DNA of 64,000 bases from Streptantibioticus parmotrematis. GTDB taxonomy: Bacteria; Actinomycetota; Actinomycetes; Streptomycetales; Streptomycetaceae. The DNA lies in the NCBI RefSeq assembly GCF_019890615.1, contig NZ_JAINVZ010000009.1, positions 124,001-188,000 on the forward strand, read 5' to 3'. Position 1 is the first letter of the stretch. Each line of letters opens with the position of its first letter. The translations under genes and the position numbers were made by a program. Below are positions 25,575 through 36,245 of this stretch, piece after piece. Below the pieces are notes generated by a model, which was not told where the DNA came from, did no database searches, and saw only the letters and a program-made list of their open reading frames with translations.

Positions 25575-27428
25575 ATGGGACCGCTGGGACCGCTGGGACC
25601 GCCCGCACCGCCCGCCGCGCGCCGTGACGACGTACGCCCTGACGAGGCCTGCCCTGACGGCGCGAGCCGCGCGGACGTCGTGCGGCGCGGCGGTGCCGCG
25701 TTCGCCGTCGCGTACCTGCGGGCGGCCGCCTTCCTCAACCTGCTGGCGGGCGTGTGGGCGTCGTTCGGCCAGAGCGTGCGGCGGCACGACGCCGAGGTGC
25801 TCTACACCCCGTACCTGCTGACCGCGGGCTTCGCCTCCGGGCTGTTCGCCGCCTTCCTCGCGGTCACCATGCGGCGCGGCAAGCGGGCCGCGTGGATCCT
25901 CAACGTGTCGCTCAGCGGTGTCTTCGTGCTGGCGCTCGGGCTCGCGATGGCCTTCCCCGAGGTGCGCGGGCACCCGCAGAACTGGGTCTCCCTCGCCGTC
26001 TCCGCGCTCTTCCTGCTGGCGCTGCTCGCCGGCCGCGACGCCTTCCGCGCCCGGGGCGACCGCTCCAACCCGGCGCTGGCCTGCGGCGTCGCGCTGGCCG
26101 GGACCGCGGTGTGCGTGGCGGTCGGCACGGCACTGGTCACCGCCACCGGCGCCGCGCGAGGGGCGACGCTCGACGACCGGGTGGCCTACACCCTGATGCG
26201 CGTCATCTCGCTGTCCTCCGGCGAGGGCAGTTCGCCCGGCGTCACAACCCCCGGCTGGGTGAATGTCGTCATCAATGGCATGAGCGCGTTGCTGTTCCTC
26301 CTGGTGCTGTACGCGGCGTTCCGCGCGCCGCGCGGCAGGGAGCTGCTCGGGCCGCGGGACGAGACGGCGCTGCGGGCACTGCTGGAGCGGCACGGCGGGC
26401 GCGATTCGCTGGGGTACTTCGCGCTGCGGCGCGACAAGAGCGTCATGTGGTCCCCGACCGCCAAGGCGGCCATCGCGTACCGCGTGGTCGGCGGGGTCAC
26501 TCTGGCCTCCGGTGATCCGATCGGGGACCCTGAGGCGTGGCCGGGCGCGATCGAGCCGTGGCTTCGGGAGGCTCGCGAGCACGGCTGGACTCCGGCCGTG
26601 ATGGGGGCGAGCGAGGAGGGGGGAACGATCTACGCGCGACACGGTCTGGACGCGTTGGAGATCGGGGACGAGGCGGTCGTGGAGACCGCCGCGTTCCACT
26701 TGGACGGCCGGGCGATGCGCACCGTACGCCAGGCGTACCACCGGGTGCGCAGGTCCGGGTACACCGTCACGATCCGGCGTCACGAGGACATCACCGAGGA
26801 CGAGATGGCGGCCGTGCTGGAGCGGGCCGACCGCTGGCGCGGCGGGGAGGGCGAACGCGGCTTCTCCATGGCGCTCGGGCGGCTGGGCGACCCGGCGGAC
26901 GGCCGCTGCGTGCTGGTCGAGTGCCGGGACGCGCACGGCGCGCCGCGGGCGCTGCTGAGTTTCGTGCCGTGGGGCGAGGACGGCCTCTCGCTCGACCTGA
27001 TGCGGCGGGAGCGGGCCTGCGACAACGGCCTGATCGAGTTCGCCGTCATCGAACTGGTCCTGCGCTCGGGCGAGTTGGGCGTGGCGAGGCTCTCGCTGAA
27101 CTTCGCCATGTTCCGCTCGGTCTTCGAGCGCGGGGCGCGGCTGGGGGCGGGGCCGGTGCTGCGGCTGTGGCGCTCGCTGCTGACGTTCTTCTCCCGCTGG
27201 TGGCAGATCGAGTCGCTCTACCGCGCCAACGCCAAGTACCGGCCCGCGTGGCAGCCGCGCTACCTGTGCTTCCGCAAGACCAGCGACCTGCCGCGGATCG
27301 GCCTGGCCGGAGCGCGCGCCGAGGGGTTCCTCGCCACGCCCCGGCTGCCGGTGCCGCTGCGCCGCGCGGGCCGTCCCGGCGCCCGGGACCGTGACGGCGG
27401 CGCGTCGCTCCCCGTCGGCGTCCGGTGA
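25575..27428 (+). CDS. Phosphatidylglycerol lysyltransferase-like membrane protein (MprF/LysX type)
   Basis: This 617-residue protein has several N-terminal helices (about residues 40-250) and a C-terminal DUF2156 domain (dual GNAT fold). It carries GYFALRRDKSVMWSPTAKAAIAYRVVGG and the ending WQIESLYRANAKYRPAWQPRY, typical of MprF-like enzymes that move an aminoacyl group from tRNA to lipids. No lysyl-tRNA synthetase domain is attached. It may raise resistance to cationic peptides. Its stop overlaps the next gene (GTGA), so the two are coupled. Confidence 0.88.
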   Translation: MGPLGPLGPPAPPAARRDDVRPDEACPDGASRADVVRRGGAAFAVAYLRAAAFLNLLAGVWASFGQSVRRHDAEVLYTPYLLTAGFASGLFAAFLAVTMRRGKRAAWILNVSLSGVFVLALGLAMAFPEVRGHPQNWVSLAVSALFLLALLAGRDAFRARGDRSNPALACGVALAGTAVCVAVGTALVTATGAARGATLDDRVAYTLMRVISLSSGEGSSPGVTTPGWVNVVINGMSALLFLLVLYAAFRAPRGRELLGPRDETALRALLERHGGRDSLGYFALRRDKSVMWSPTAKAAIAYRVVGGVTLASGDPIGDPEAWPGAIEPWLREAREHGWTPAVMGASEEGGTIYARHGLDALEIGDEAVVETAAFHLDGRAMRTVRQAYHRVRRSGYTVTIRRHEDITEDEMAAVLERADRWRGGEGERGFSMALGRLGDPADGRCVLVECRDAHGAPRALLSFVPWGEDGLSLDLMRRERACDNGLIEFAVIELVLRSGELGVARLSLNFAMFRSVFERGARLGAGPVLRLWRSLLTFFSRWWQIESLYRANAKYRPAWQPRYLCFRKTSDLPRIGLAGARAEGFLATPRLPVPLRRAGRPGARDRDGGASLPVGVR

Positions 27429-28147
27429 GCGGCCCTGGCCTGCGGACGCGACTGCTTCGGGTCGCGTTCCGCGAGTACGGCGCGCTCGTGGCCGACCTGC
27501 GCATCGCGCTGCTGCGCGACCGCTGGCGCGCGATCCCGCTGACGCTGGTGTGCGTGACCCTCATCGCGGTGCTCCAGGCGGTCCAGCACACCGCCTGGGG
27601 TGACGCGCTGGTCAACCGCGCCGGGGTGGTCAGTGCCTCGCTGCTGTGGTGGAAGGCGCTGTTGCGGACACCGTTGTCACTGTTCGTCCCGGCGCTCGAC
27701 CTGCCGGTGTGGGGAGCGCTCGCCCAGGTGCTGCTGGTCTTCGGCATCGCCGAGATCACCCTGGGCCGGGTGCGCACGCTCACCGTCGCGTACGTCTCGA
27801 CGCTCGCCGGGACGCTGTACGCGCGCTGGGGCGTCGCGCGGGGGCCGCACGCGGTACTGGGGCTGGCGCCGATCGACGCGTTCATCCGGGACACCGGGCC
27901 CTCGGCCGCGGTCGTGGCGCTGGCGGTCTGCGTCGCCTGGCGGTACCGGGCGTGGTGGACGGCGGCGCTGGTGGCCGGCTCGATGGCGCTGGAGGCACTG
28001 CTGTGGCCGAACCTCGCGGGCTGGGAGCACCTGGCCGCGATCCTCGCCGCGTGCTGCCTGTGCCTGCTGGACGACGCGGTCCGGCGCCACCGCAAGCGCA
28101 GGACCGGCCACCGGGTGCGGCACCTGGCGCCGCGGACGCGCTTCTAG
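27425..28147 (+). CDS. Rhomboid-like membrane protein, degenerate active site
   Basis: This protein has 240 residues and six hydrophobic segments. Segment order and motifs resemble rhomboid intramembrane proteases: FGIAEITLGRVRTL, AYVSTLAGTLYARWG, DTGPSAAVVALAV in place of GxSG, and WEHLAAILAA with a histidine in the last helix. The serine (TGPSAAV) and histidine (WEHLA) are there, but the flanking glycines differ, so activity is uncertain. The GTG start overlaps the MprF-like stop, suggesting a joint membrane role. Confidence 0.72.
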   Translation: MSGPGLRTRLLRVAFREYGALVADLRIALLRDRWRAIPLTLVCVTLIAVLQAVQHTAWGDALVNRAGVVSASLLWWKALLRTPLSLFVPALDLPVWGALAQVLLVFGIAEITLGRVRTLTVAYVSTLAGTLYARWGVARGPHAVLGLAPIDAFIRDTGPSAAVVALAVCVAWRYRAWWTAALVAGSMALEALLWPNLAGWEHLAAILAACCLCLLDDAVRRHRKRRTGHRVRHLAPRTRF

Positions 28148-28260
28148 CGCCGGCGGCCCGGCCGTTGCCCGCCTCCGGCGCGCCGCGGCCGGGGGCGTGC
28201 CCTCGGCGCTGCGGTACCGTTCGGCCGCCGCCCATGACCGCCGTACGTGAGGACCCCCGC

Positions 28261-29073
28261 GTGGAACCGCCCGCCGCGACCGCCGACGTCCCGCCCCGGG
28301 CCACCGCCGCCGAGGGGCTGCGGTTCGCGTTCGGGACGCTGACCGTGCTGCCGGTGCGGGTGGAGCGCTGGGACCGGGCCGCCGGAGCCGCCGGGATGCT
28401 GTGCGCCCCGGCGGCGGGCGCGGTGGTGGGGGTGGCCGCCGGAGCACTGGGCGCGGTGGTGGCGTGGCTCGGCGGCGGGCCGCTGCTGGCGTCGGTGGCG
28501 ACCGTCGCGGTGCCGGCCGCCCTCACCCGCGGTCTGCACCTGGACGGACTCGCCGACACCGCCGACGGCCTCGGCAGCGGCAAACCGGCCGAGGACGCGC
28601 TGCGCGTCATGAAGCAGTCGGACATCGGCCCTTTCGGGGTGCTGACGCTGGTCCTCGCGCTGCTCGCGCAGGTCGCCGCGCTCACCGACGGCTACGCGCG
28701 CGGGTGGACGCACGGCGTCCTGGCCGCCGTGGTCGCGGCGCTCACCGGGCGGGCCGCGATGACGCTGGCCTGCCGCCGCGGGGTGCCGCCCGCACGCCGC
28801 GACGGGCTGGGCGCGGTGGTCGCCGACGCGGTGCCCCGGAACGCCGCCGCGACGGTGACCGCGCTGGTCGTCGTGGTCGCCGGTGCGCTGGGCGCGACCC
28901 TCTCGCCGGGCGCGGCCGTCCACCAGGCGGTGGCCGTGCTGCTGGGCCTGACGGCGGCTCACCTGCTGTGCCGCCGCTGCGTGTCCAGGCTGGGCGGGGT
29001 CACCGGTGACGTGTTCGGCGCGTTGTGCGAAACGGCGGTCACCGCGGCCCTGCTGGCGCTCGCGCTGGGCTGA
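28261..29073 (+). CDS. cobS: Adenosylcobinamide-GDP ribazoletransferase (cobalamin synthase)
   Basis: This membrane enzyme joins the activated corrin and the lower nucleotide in the last cobalamin step, about 270 residues. Signatures are LRFAFGTLTVLPV, TRGLHLDGLADTADGLG (Asp-rich metal site) and MKQSDIGPFGVL. It has several membrane helices. GTG (VEPPAATADV) is preferred because GAGGA lies seven bases before it; the ATG at 28234 would add nine residues. It is also known as cobV. Confidence 0.93.
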   Translation: MEPPAATADVPPRATAAEGLRFAFGTLTVLPVRVERWDRAAGAAGMLCAPAAGAVVGVAAGALGAVVAWLGGGPLLASVATVAVPAALTRGLHLDGLADTADGLGSGKPAEDALRVMKQSDIGPFGVLTLVLALLAQVAALTDGYARGWTHGVLAAVVAALTGRAAMTLACRRGVPPARRDGLGAVVADAVPRNAAATVTALVVVVAGALGATLSPGAAVHQAVAVLLGLTAAHLLCRRCVSRLGGVTGDVFGALCETAVTAALLALALG

Positions 29074-29261
29074 GCGCGTACCCGTACCGGCGGCCACCGG
29101 TGCGCTCCCCGGGTGGCGGTCGGGCGTAGGCTCGCAGGCGGACAACAGGGGGCGTGGCGGTGCCGCCGCACCGCGGGCCATACGATGCAGCGGGCGCGGG
29201 CGGCCCACCCATCGGCCCGACGAGCGCAACAGGACCTCGACGGAAGAGGAACTCCGTAACC

Positions 29262-30785
<1,524 letters not shown>

Positions 30786-30804
30786 GTCACCCCGCACGTC
30801 GCGA

Positions 30805-30836
30805 ACGGCCCCGGGCGGACCACCGCCCGGGGCCGT
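30805..30836 (+). terminator. pepA terminator
   Basis: A perfect 14-bp stem (ACGGCCCCGGGCGG with CCGCCCGGGGCCGT) with an ACCA loop lies 20 bases after the pepA stop. Confidence 0.88.
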
Positions 30837-31128
30837 CCCGCGTTCCCGGGCCCGCCCGGCCCGGAGGCGTCTCGCGGCTCGCACGGTGTGACGAATTTCG
30901 CCCTTGACGAAATTCCCATGAGCTACCCACGAGTAGCCCCCGGGAATCCCCGCCGCCACGTCTCACACACCGGCCCCGCGTCCCGGCAGCCGTCAACAAG
31001 TGCGAAGATGTTGTACCGGCACGACAGGGCCCCCTTTTTGAACAAACGTTTGAACAAAGCGGCCGAACCTAAAGCCGCCGCCCGGTTACGGAACCGGCTC
31101 CGGCGTATCCATGCATGGAGGACGTGAC
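30837..31128 (+). promoter_or_regulatory. AT-rich dyads upstream of lpd
   Basis: Three elements stand out from the GC-rich background. GAATTTCG and CGAAATTC (30893-30900 and 30908-30915) form a perfect dyad overlapping a TTGACG hexamer (30904-30909). GCTAC and GTAGC (30922-30937) form a smaller one. TTTGAACAAA is repeated at 31037-31046 and 31049-31058, with the palindrome CAAACGTTTG across the junction. These look like binding sites for one or more repressors of lpd-sucB. No gene is supported here. Confidence 0.5.
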
Positions 31129-32517
31129 GTGGCGAACGACGCCAGCACCGTTTTCGACCTAGTGATCCTCGGCGGTGGCAGCGGCGGCTACGCCGCGGCC
31201 CTGCGCGCGGCTCAGCTGGGCCTGGACGTCGCCCTGATCGAGAAGGACAAGCTCGGCGGCACCTGTCTGCACCGCGGCTGCATCCCCACGAAGGCTCTGC
31301 TGCACGCGGGCGAGATCGCCGACCAGGCCCGCGAGGGCTCCCAGTTCGGCGTCAAGTCCTCCTTCGAGGGCATCGACATCGCCGGGGTGCACAAGTACAA
31401 GGACGACGTGATCTCGGGCCTGTACAAGGGCCTGCAGGGTCTGGTGGCCAGCCGCAAGGTCACCTACGTCACCGGCGAGGGCCGGCTGTCCTCCCCCACC
31501 ACCGTCGACGTGAACGGCGAGCGCTACACCGGCCGCCACGTCCTGCTGGCGACCGGCTCGGTGCCCAAGTCGCTGCCGGGCCTGACCATCGACGGCGACC
31601 GCGTCATCTCCTCGGACCACGCGCTGGTCCTGGACCGCGTGCCGAAGTCCGCGGTGGTCCTGGGCGGCGGCGTCATCGGCGTCGAGTTCGCCTCCGCGTG
31701 GAAGTCCTTCGGCACCGACGTCACCATCGTCGAGGCCCTGCCGCACCTCGTGCCGGTCGAGGACGAGAACAGCTCCAAGCTGCTGGAGCGCGCCTTCCGC
31801 AAGCGCGGCATCGCCTTCTCCCTCGGCTCCCGCTTCTCCGGTGTCGAGTACACCGCGGACGGCGTGAAGGTCTCGCTGGAGAACGGCAAGACCTTCGAGG
31901 CCGAGCTGCTGCTCGTCGCCGTCGGCCGCGGCCCGGTCTCGCAGGGCCTGGGCTACGAGGAGGCCGGCGTCGCGATGGACCGCGGCTACGTGCTGGTCGA
32001 CGAGTACATGCAGACCAACGTGCCGACCGTTTCGGCCGTCGGTGACCTGGTCCCCACCCTCCAGCTCGCGCACGTCGGCTTCGCGGAGGGCATCCTGGTG
32101 GCGGAGCGCCTCGCGGGCCTCAAGCCCGTGCCGATCGACTACGACGGCGTGCCCCGGGTGACGTACTGCCACCCCGAGGTCGCCTCGGTCGGTATCTCCG
32201 AGGCCAAGGCCAAGGAGATCTACGGCGCGGACAAGGTCGTCACCCTCAAGTACAACCTCGGTGGCAACGGCAAGAGCAAGATCCTCAAGACCGCGGGCGA
32301 GATCAAGCTCGTCCAGGTCCGCGACGGTGCCGTCGTCGGCGTCCACATGGTCGGTGACCGGATGGGCGAGCAGGTCGGCGAAGCCCAGCTGATCTACAAC
32401 TGGGAGGCGCTGCCCGCCGAGGTCGCGCAGCTCATCCACGCGCACCCGACGCAGAACGAGGCGCTCGGCGAGGCCCACCTGGCCCTCGCGGGCAAGCCGC
32501 TGCACTCGCACGACTGA
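31129..32517 (+). CDS. lpd: Dihydrolipoamide dehydrogenase (E3)
   Basis: This FAD enzyme reoxidises dihydrolipoamide on 2-oxoacid dehydrogenase complexes and makes NADH, 462 residues. It has the FAD motif VILGGGSGGYAA, the redox disulfide GGTCLHRGCIPTK, an NAD motif VVLGGGVIGVEFAS, and the C-terminal HAHPTQNEALGEA with the His-Glu pair. The GTG start (VANDASTVF) has GGAGG upstream. It lies 51 bases before sucB, its direct partner. Confidence 0.96.
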   Translation: MANDASTVFDLVILGGGSGGYAAALRAAQLGLDVALIEKDKLGGTCLHRGCIPTKALLHAGEIADQAREGSQFGVKSSFEGIDIAGVHKYKDDVISGLYKGLQGLVASRKVTYVTGEGRLSSPTTVDVNGERYTGRHVLLATGSVPKSLPGLTIDGDRVISSDHALVLDRVPKSAVVLGGGVIGVEFASAWKSFGTDVTIVEALPHLVPVEDENSSKLLERAFRKRGIAFSLGSRFSGVEYTADGVKVSLENGKTFEAELLLVAVGRGPVSQGLGYEEAGVAMDRGYVLVDEYMQTNVPTVSAVGDLVPTLQLAHVGFAEGILVAERLAGLKPVPIDYDGVPRVTYCHPEVASVGISEAKAKEIYGADKVVTLKYNLGGNGKSKILKTAGEIKLVQVRDGAVVGVHMVGDRMGEQVGEAQLIYNWEALPAEVAQLIHAHPTQNEALGEAHLALAGKPLHSHD

Positions 32518-32568
32518 CCCCTCAGACACGCCCGTAATCCGCAAAGATCGTTAGGAGCAACCGAAACC

Positions 32569-34395
32569 ATGGCGGTTTCCGTAACCCTGCCGGCGCTCGG
32601 CGAGAGCGTGTCCGAGGGCACCGTCACCCGCTGGCTCAAGGCCGAGGGTGAGCGCGTCGAGGCCGACGAGCCGCTGCTCGAGGTCTCCACCGACAAGGTC
32701 GACACCGAGATCCCCTCGCCCGCGTCCGGCGTCCTGTCGTCCATCAAGGTGGCCGAGGACGAGACGGTCGAGGTCGGCGCCGAGCTGGCCGTCATCGACG
32801 ACGGCAGCGGCGCCCCGGCCGCCGAGCCGGCCCCCGCCGCCGAGGCCCAGGCCGCACCGGCCGAGCCCGCACCGGCGCAGGCCGCGCCCGCCGCCGAGAC
32901 CCCGGCTCCGGCCCAGGCCCAGGAGGCCCCGGCCGCCGAGGCCGCCCCCGCCGCCCCGTCCGGTGGCGCCGAGGGCACCGACGTCGTGCTGCCCGCGCTG
33001 GGCGAGTCGGTCACCGAGGGCACCGTGACCCGCTGGCTGAAGGCGGTCGGCGAGACCGTCGAGGCCGACGAGCCGCTGCTCGAGGTCTCCACCGACAAGG
33101 TCGACACCGAGATCCCGTCGCCCGCGGCGGGCACCCTGCTGGAGATCCTCGTCAACGAGGACGAGACCGCCGAGGTGGGCGCCAAGCTCGCCGTCATCGG
33201 CTCGGCCTCCGCCGCCCCGGCCCCGGCCGCCGCTGAGGCTCCGGCCGCCCCGGCCGCCGAGACCCCGGCCCCGGCTCCGGCTCAGGCCGAGGCGCCCGCT
33301 CCGGCCCAGGCGCCGGCTCCGGCCGCCCCGCAGGCCCCGGCCGCTCCGGCTCCCGCGCCCGCCCCGGCCGCGCCCGCCCCGCAGGCTCCGGCCACCCCGG
33401 CTCCGGCCGCTGCGGCCCCGGCGCCCGCCGCTCCGGCCCAGGCCCCGGCCGCCCCGGCCGCCGGTGGTGCCGACGCCAACGGCGCGTACGTCACACCGCT
33501 GGTGCGCAAGCTCGCCGCCGAGAACGGTGTCGACCTCGGTGCGGTCAAGGGCACCGGCGTCGGCGGCCGCGTCCGCAAGCAGGACGTCCTGGCCGCCGCC
33601 GAGGCCGCCAAGGCCGCGACCCCGGCGGCCTCCGCCGCCCCGGCCGCGTCCAAGGCCCCGGCCGCCACCTCCCCGCTGCGCGGGCAGACGGTGAAGATGA
33701 CCCGCATCCGCAAGGTCATCGCCGAGAACATGATGAAGGCGCTGCACAGCCAGGCGCAGCTGTCCACCGTGGTCGAGGTCGACGTCACGAAGATCATGCG
33801 GCTGCGCGCCCGGGCCAAGGAGTCCTTCGCGGCCCGCGAGGGCGTCAAGCTCTCCCCGATGCCGTTCTTCGTCAAGGCCGCCGCCGAGGCGCTCAAGGCG
33901 CACCCCTCGGTCAACGCCAAGATCAACGACGACGGCACCGTGACCTACCACGACGTCGAGAACATCGGCATCGCGGTCGACTCGGAGCAGGGCCTGATGG
34001 TCCCGGTCATCAAGGGCGCGGGCGACCTCAACATCGCCGGTATCGCCAAGAAGACCGCCGAGCTGGCCGGCAAGGTCCGCAACAAGAAGATCAGCCCGGA
34101 CGACCTGTCCGGCGGCACGTTCACGATCAGCAACACCGGTTCGCGCGGTGCGCTGTTCGACACGATCATCGTGAACTACCCGCAGGTCGCCGAGCTGGGC
34201 ATCGGCGCCACCGTGCGCCGCCCGGTCGTCATCGACCACCCGGAGCTGGGCGAGACCATCGCGATCCGCGACGTGGCCTACCTGACCCTCTCCTACGACC
34301 ACCAGCTGGTCGACGGCGCCGACGCCGCCCGTTACCTGGGCGACGTCAAGGCGCGCCTGGAGGCGGGCGAGTTCGAGGGCGACCTCGGCCTCTAA
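32569..34395 (+). CDS. sucB: 2-Oxoglutarate (or pyruvate) dehydrogenase E2, dihydrolipoyl acyltransferase
   Basis: This 608-residue protein starts with two lipoyl domains, each with the lipoylation lysine in [13 protein letters not shown]. Long Ala-Pro linkers and an E3-binding domain follow ([16 protein letters not shown], near residue 305). The C-terminal catalytic domain ends in [15 protein letters not shown], which carries the HxxxDG motif. Two lipoyl domains and Ala-Pro linkers are the actinobacterial pattern. AGGAG precedes the ATG. Which E1 it serves cannot be seen here; no E1 gene is in the window. LipA and LipB, encoded downstream, supply the lipoyl group. Confidence 0.94.
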   Translation: MAVSVTLPALGESVSEGTVTRWLKAEGERVEADEPLLEVSTDKVDTEIPSPASGVLSSIKVAEDETVEVGAELAVIDDGSGAPAAEPAPAAEAQAAPAEPAPAQAAPAAETPAPAQAQEAPAAEAAPAAPSGGAEGTDVVLPALGESVTEGTVTRWLKAVGETVEADEPLLEVSTDKVDTEIPSPAAGTLLEILVNEDETAEVGAKLAVIGSASAAPAPAAAEAPAAPAAETPAPAPAQAEAPAPAQAPAPAAPQAPAAPAPAPAPAAPAPQAPATPAPAAAAPAPAAPAQAPAAPAAGGADANGAYVTPLVRKLAAENGVDLGAVKGTGVGGRVRKQDVLAAAEAAKAATPAASAAPAASKAPAATSPLRGQTVKMTRIRKVIAENMMKALHSQAQLSTVVEVDVTKIMRLRARAKESFAAREGVKLSPMPFFVKAAAEALKAHPSVNAKINDDGTVTYHDVENIGIAVDSEQGLMVPVIKGAGDLNIAGIAKKTAELAGKVRNKKISPDDLSGGTFTISNTGSRGALFDTIIVNYPQVAELGIGATVRRPVVIDHPELGETIAIRDVAYLTLSYDHQLVDGADAARYLGDVKARLEAGEFEGDLGL

Positions 34396-34412
34396 GCGGT
34401 CCGCTTCGTGCG

Positions 34413-34458
34413 CGGGCGTGGTCCCGGTGTCCCCGCGAGGGGCCCGGGACCACGCCCG
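34413..34458 (+). terminator. lpd-sucB terminator
   Basis: A perfect 15-bp stem (CGGGCGTGGTCCCGG with CCGGGACCACGCCCG) with a 16-base loop starts 18 bases after sucB. Confidence 0.85.
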
Positions 34459-34577
34459 TTTCCGCGCCGGGACGAGGAGCCCGGACCGCACGCCGGGTTC
34501 CGGCTGCGTAACGACACGGGCGCGGACGGTCCACTCCGGGTGCAACGCGGCCCGCGAGCCAGGATCCTGGTGGCGTG

Positions 34578-35087
34578 ATGGACGAGACGGAGTTCTGGGA
34601 GATCGTCGACCGGGCACGCCAGGACGCGGACGGCGACCCGGAGGAGCACGCCGACCTGGTGGTCGAACGGCTGACCCAGCTGGACCCGGACGCCGTGCTG
34701 GACTTCGCCCGCCACTTCGACTCCCGCGTCAACCGCGCCTACACCTGGGAGCTGTGGGGCGCCGCCGCGCTGCTGCTGGGCGACCCGGGCGAGGACGCGT
34801 TCGAGGACTTCCGCTGCTGGCTGGTCGGCCAGGGGCGGCACGTGTACGAGGGCGCCGTGCACCATCCGGACGACCTCCCCTCGCTGGTGGACTTCGAGAC
34901 CGGCCCGGACGGCGACGGCGAGGAGCTGGGGTACGCCGCCGACGAGGCGTACGAGCAGCTGACCGGCGTCCGCCTGCCCGACCTCGGCATGCGGCCCCCG
35001 TCGGAGCCGGAGGGCGAGGCGCTGGACCTGACCGACGCGGACGCGATGCGCGAGCGGTACCCGACGCTTTGGGAGCGCTACGGCTGA
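34578..35087 (+). CDS. DUF4240 domain protein
   Basis: This 169-residue acidic cytoplasmic protein starts MDETEFWEIVDRARQ, the DUF4240 family opening, and has LWGAAALLLGD and GEDAFEDFRCWLVGQG in the middle. There is no signal or membrane segment. The family function is unknown, though many members sit near immunity or stress genes. The ATG is preferred to a GTG one codon before it. Confidence 0.8.
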   Translation: MDETEFWEIVDRARQDADGDPEEHADLVVERLTQLDPDAVLDFARHFDSRVNRAYTWELWGAAALLLGDPGEDAFEDFRCWLVGQGRHVYEGAVHHPDDLPSLVDFETGPDGDGEELGYAADEAYEQLTGVRLPDLGMRPPSEPEGEALDLTDADAMRERYPTLWERYG

Positions 35088-35176
35088 CGGTGGGGCGTGG
35101 CGGCACACGGCCGCCCGAGGGTCCTTCCCGGTGTCCCTCCGCCGTGATCCGAGCGCGCTGCGGGCAGGATGACCCC

Positions 35177-36061
35177 ATGCGCATCGTGGTCACCGGCTCG
35201 GCCGGTCTCATCGGCTCCGCACTCGTCCGCTCGCTGACCGCGGACGGCCACCAGGTGACCCGGCTGGTCCGCCGGGAGCCCACCGCCCCGGACGAGGCCC
35301 GCTGGGACCCGGCGCGGCGCGAGGTGGCCCCGGGCTCGCTGGAGGGCTGCGACGCGGTCGTCAACATGGCCGCCGCCGGGGTCGGCGACCAGCGCTGGAC
35401 GGACGCGTACAAGCGCGAGATCCACGACAGCCGGGTGAACGCCACCGCGACCATCGCCGAGGCGGTCGCCGCGCTGCCGCAGCCGCCCAAGGTCCTGGTC
35501 TGCGGCACCGCGATCGGCTTCTACGGCGACACCGGCGAGCGCGAGGTCGACGAGTCCGCGCCGCCCGCGGACGACTTCCTGGCGCGCGTCTGCGTGGACT
35601 GGGAGGCCGCCGCCGCGCCCGCCGCGGACGCGGGCGTCCGTACCGTCTTCGCCAGGACCGGCCTGGTCGTGGCCCGCGAGGGCGGCGCGTGGGCCAAGCT
35701 CTTCCCGGTGTTCAACGCGGGCATCGGCGGCCGGATGGGCAGCGGGCGGCAGTTCTGGAGCTTCATCGCGCTGCACGACCACATCGCCGCCCTGCGCCAC
35801 CTCATCGACACCCCCGAGCTGTCCGGCCCGGTCAACCTCACCGGCCCGCGTCCGGTCCGCAACCGCGAGGTCGCGGCGGCGATGGGCCGCGTGCTGCGCC
35901 GCCCGGCGCTGGCCGTGGTCCCGGCGCCGGTGCTGCGGCTGGCCCTCGGCGAGTTCTCGGGCAACGTGCTGGGCTCCCAGCGCGTCCTGCCCCGGCGCCT
36001 GGAGGAGACCGGCTTCCGCTTCGCGTTCCCCGGCATCGACGAGGCGATCCGCGCCGCCTGA
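35177..36061 (+). CDS. TIGR01777-type NAD-dependent epimerase/SDR protein
   Basis: This 294-residue Rossmann protein has the dinucleotide motif VVTGSAGLIGSALVRSL, then VCGTAIGFYGDTGEREVDE and WEAAAAPA, and the C-terminal DUF1731 part (VPAPVLRLALGEFSGNVLGSQ). TIGR01777 proteins relate to cell-division inhibitor SulA-like and epimerase families; the reaction is unknown. CAGGAT ends six bases before the ATG, so the message may be leaderless. Confidence 0.87.
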   Translation: MRIVVTGSAGLIGSALVRSLTADGHQVTRLVRREPTAPDEARWDPARREVAPGSLEGCDAVVNMAAAGVGDQRWTDAYKREIHDSRVNATATIAEAVAALPQPPKVLVCGTAIGFYGDTGEREVDESAPPADDFLARVCVDWEAAAAPAADAGVRTVFARTGLVVAREGGAWAKLFPVFNAGIGGRMGSGRQFWSFIALHDHIAALRHLIDTPELSGPVNLTGPRPVRNREVAAAMGRVLRRPALAVVPAPVLRLALGEFSGNVLGSQRVLPRRLEETGFRFAFPGIDEAIRAA

Positions 36062-36245
36062 CACTCCGTCACCACCTCTCCCCCGGCACCTTTCCGCACC
36101 GCATAACGGAGCGCGCGCACCGCGTAACAGGACCGCCAAGTCAGCGTGAATCAGGCGGTATCGGCGGGCGTCGATGCGGGCATGACCCTTCCAGCGCACG
36201 AGCACTCGTCAGCGGGGGAAACGAAGGACCTCGGGGAGGGGCACC

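Noticed and set aside
28148-28260. Possible cobalamin riboswitch before cobS
   Set aside because: The gap is too short and has no B12-box-like sequence.
30888-31127. A 79-codon plus-strand reading upstream of lpd
   Set aside because: It runs through the AT-rich dyads, has no ribosome site or coding bias, and overlaps the lpd ribosome binding region.
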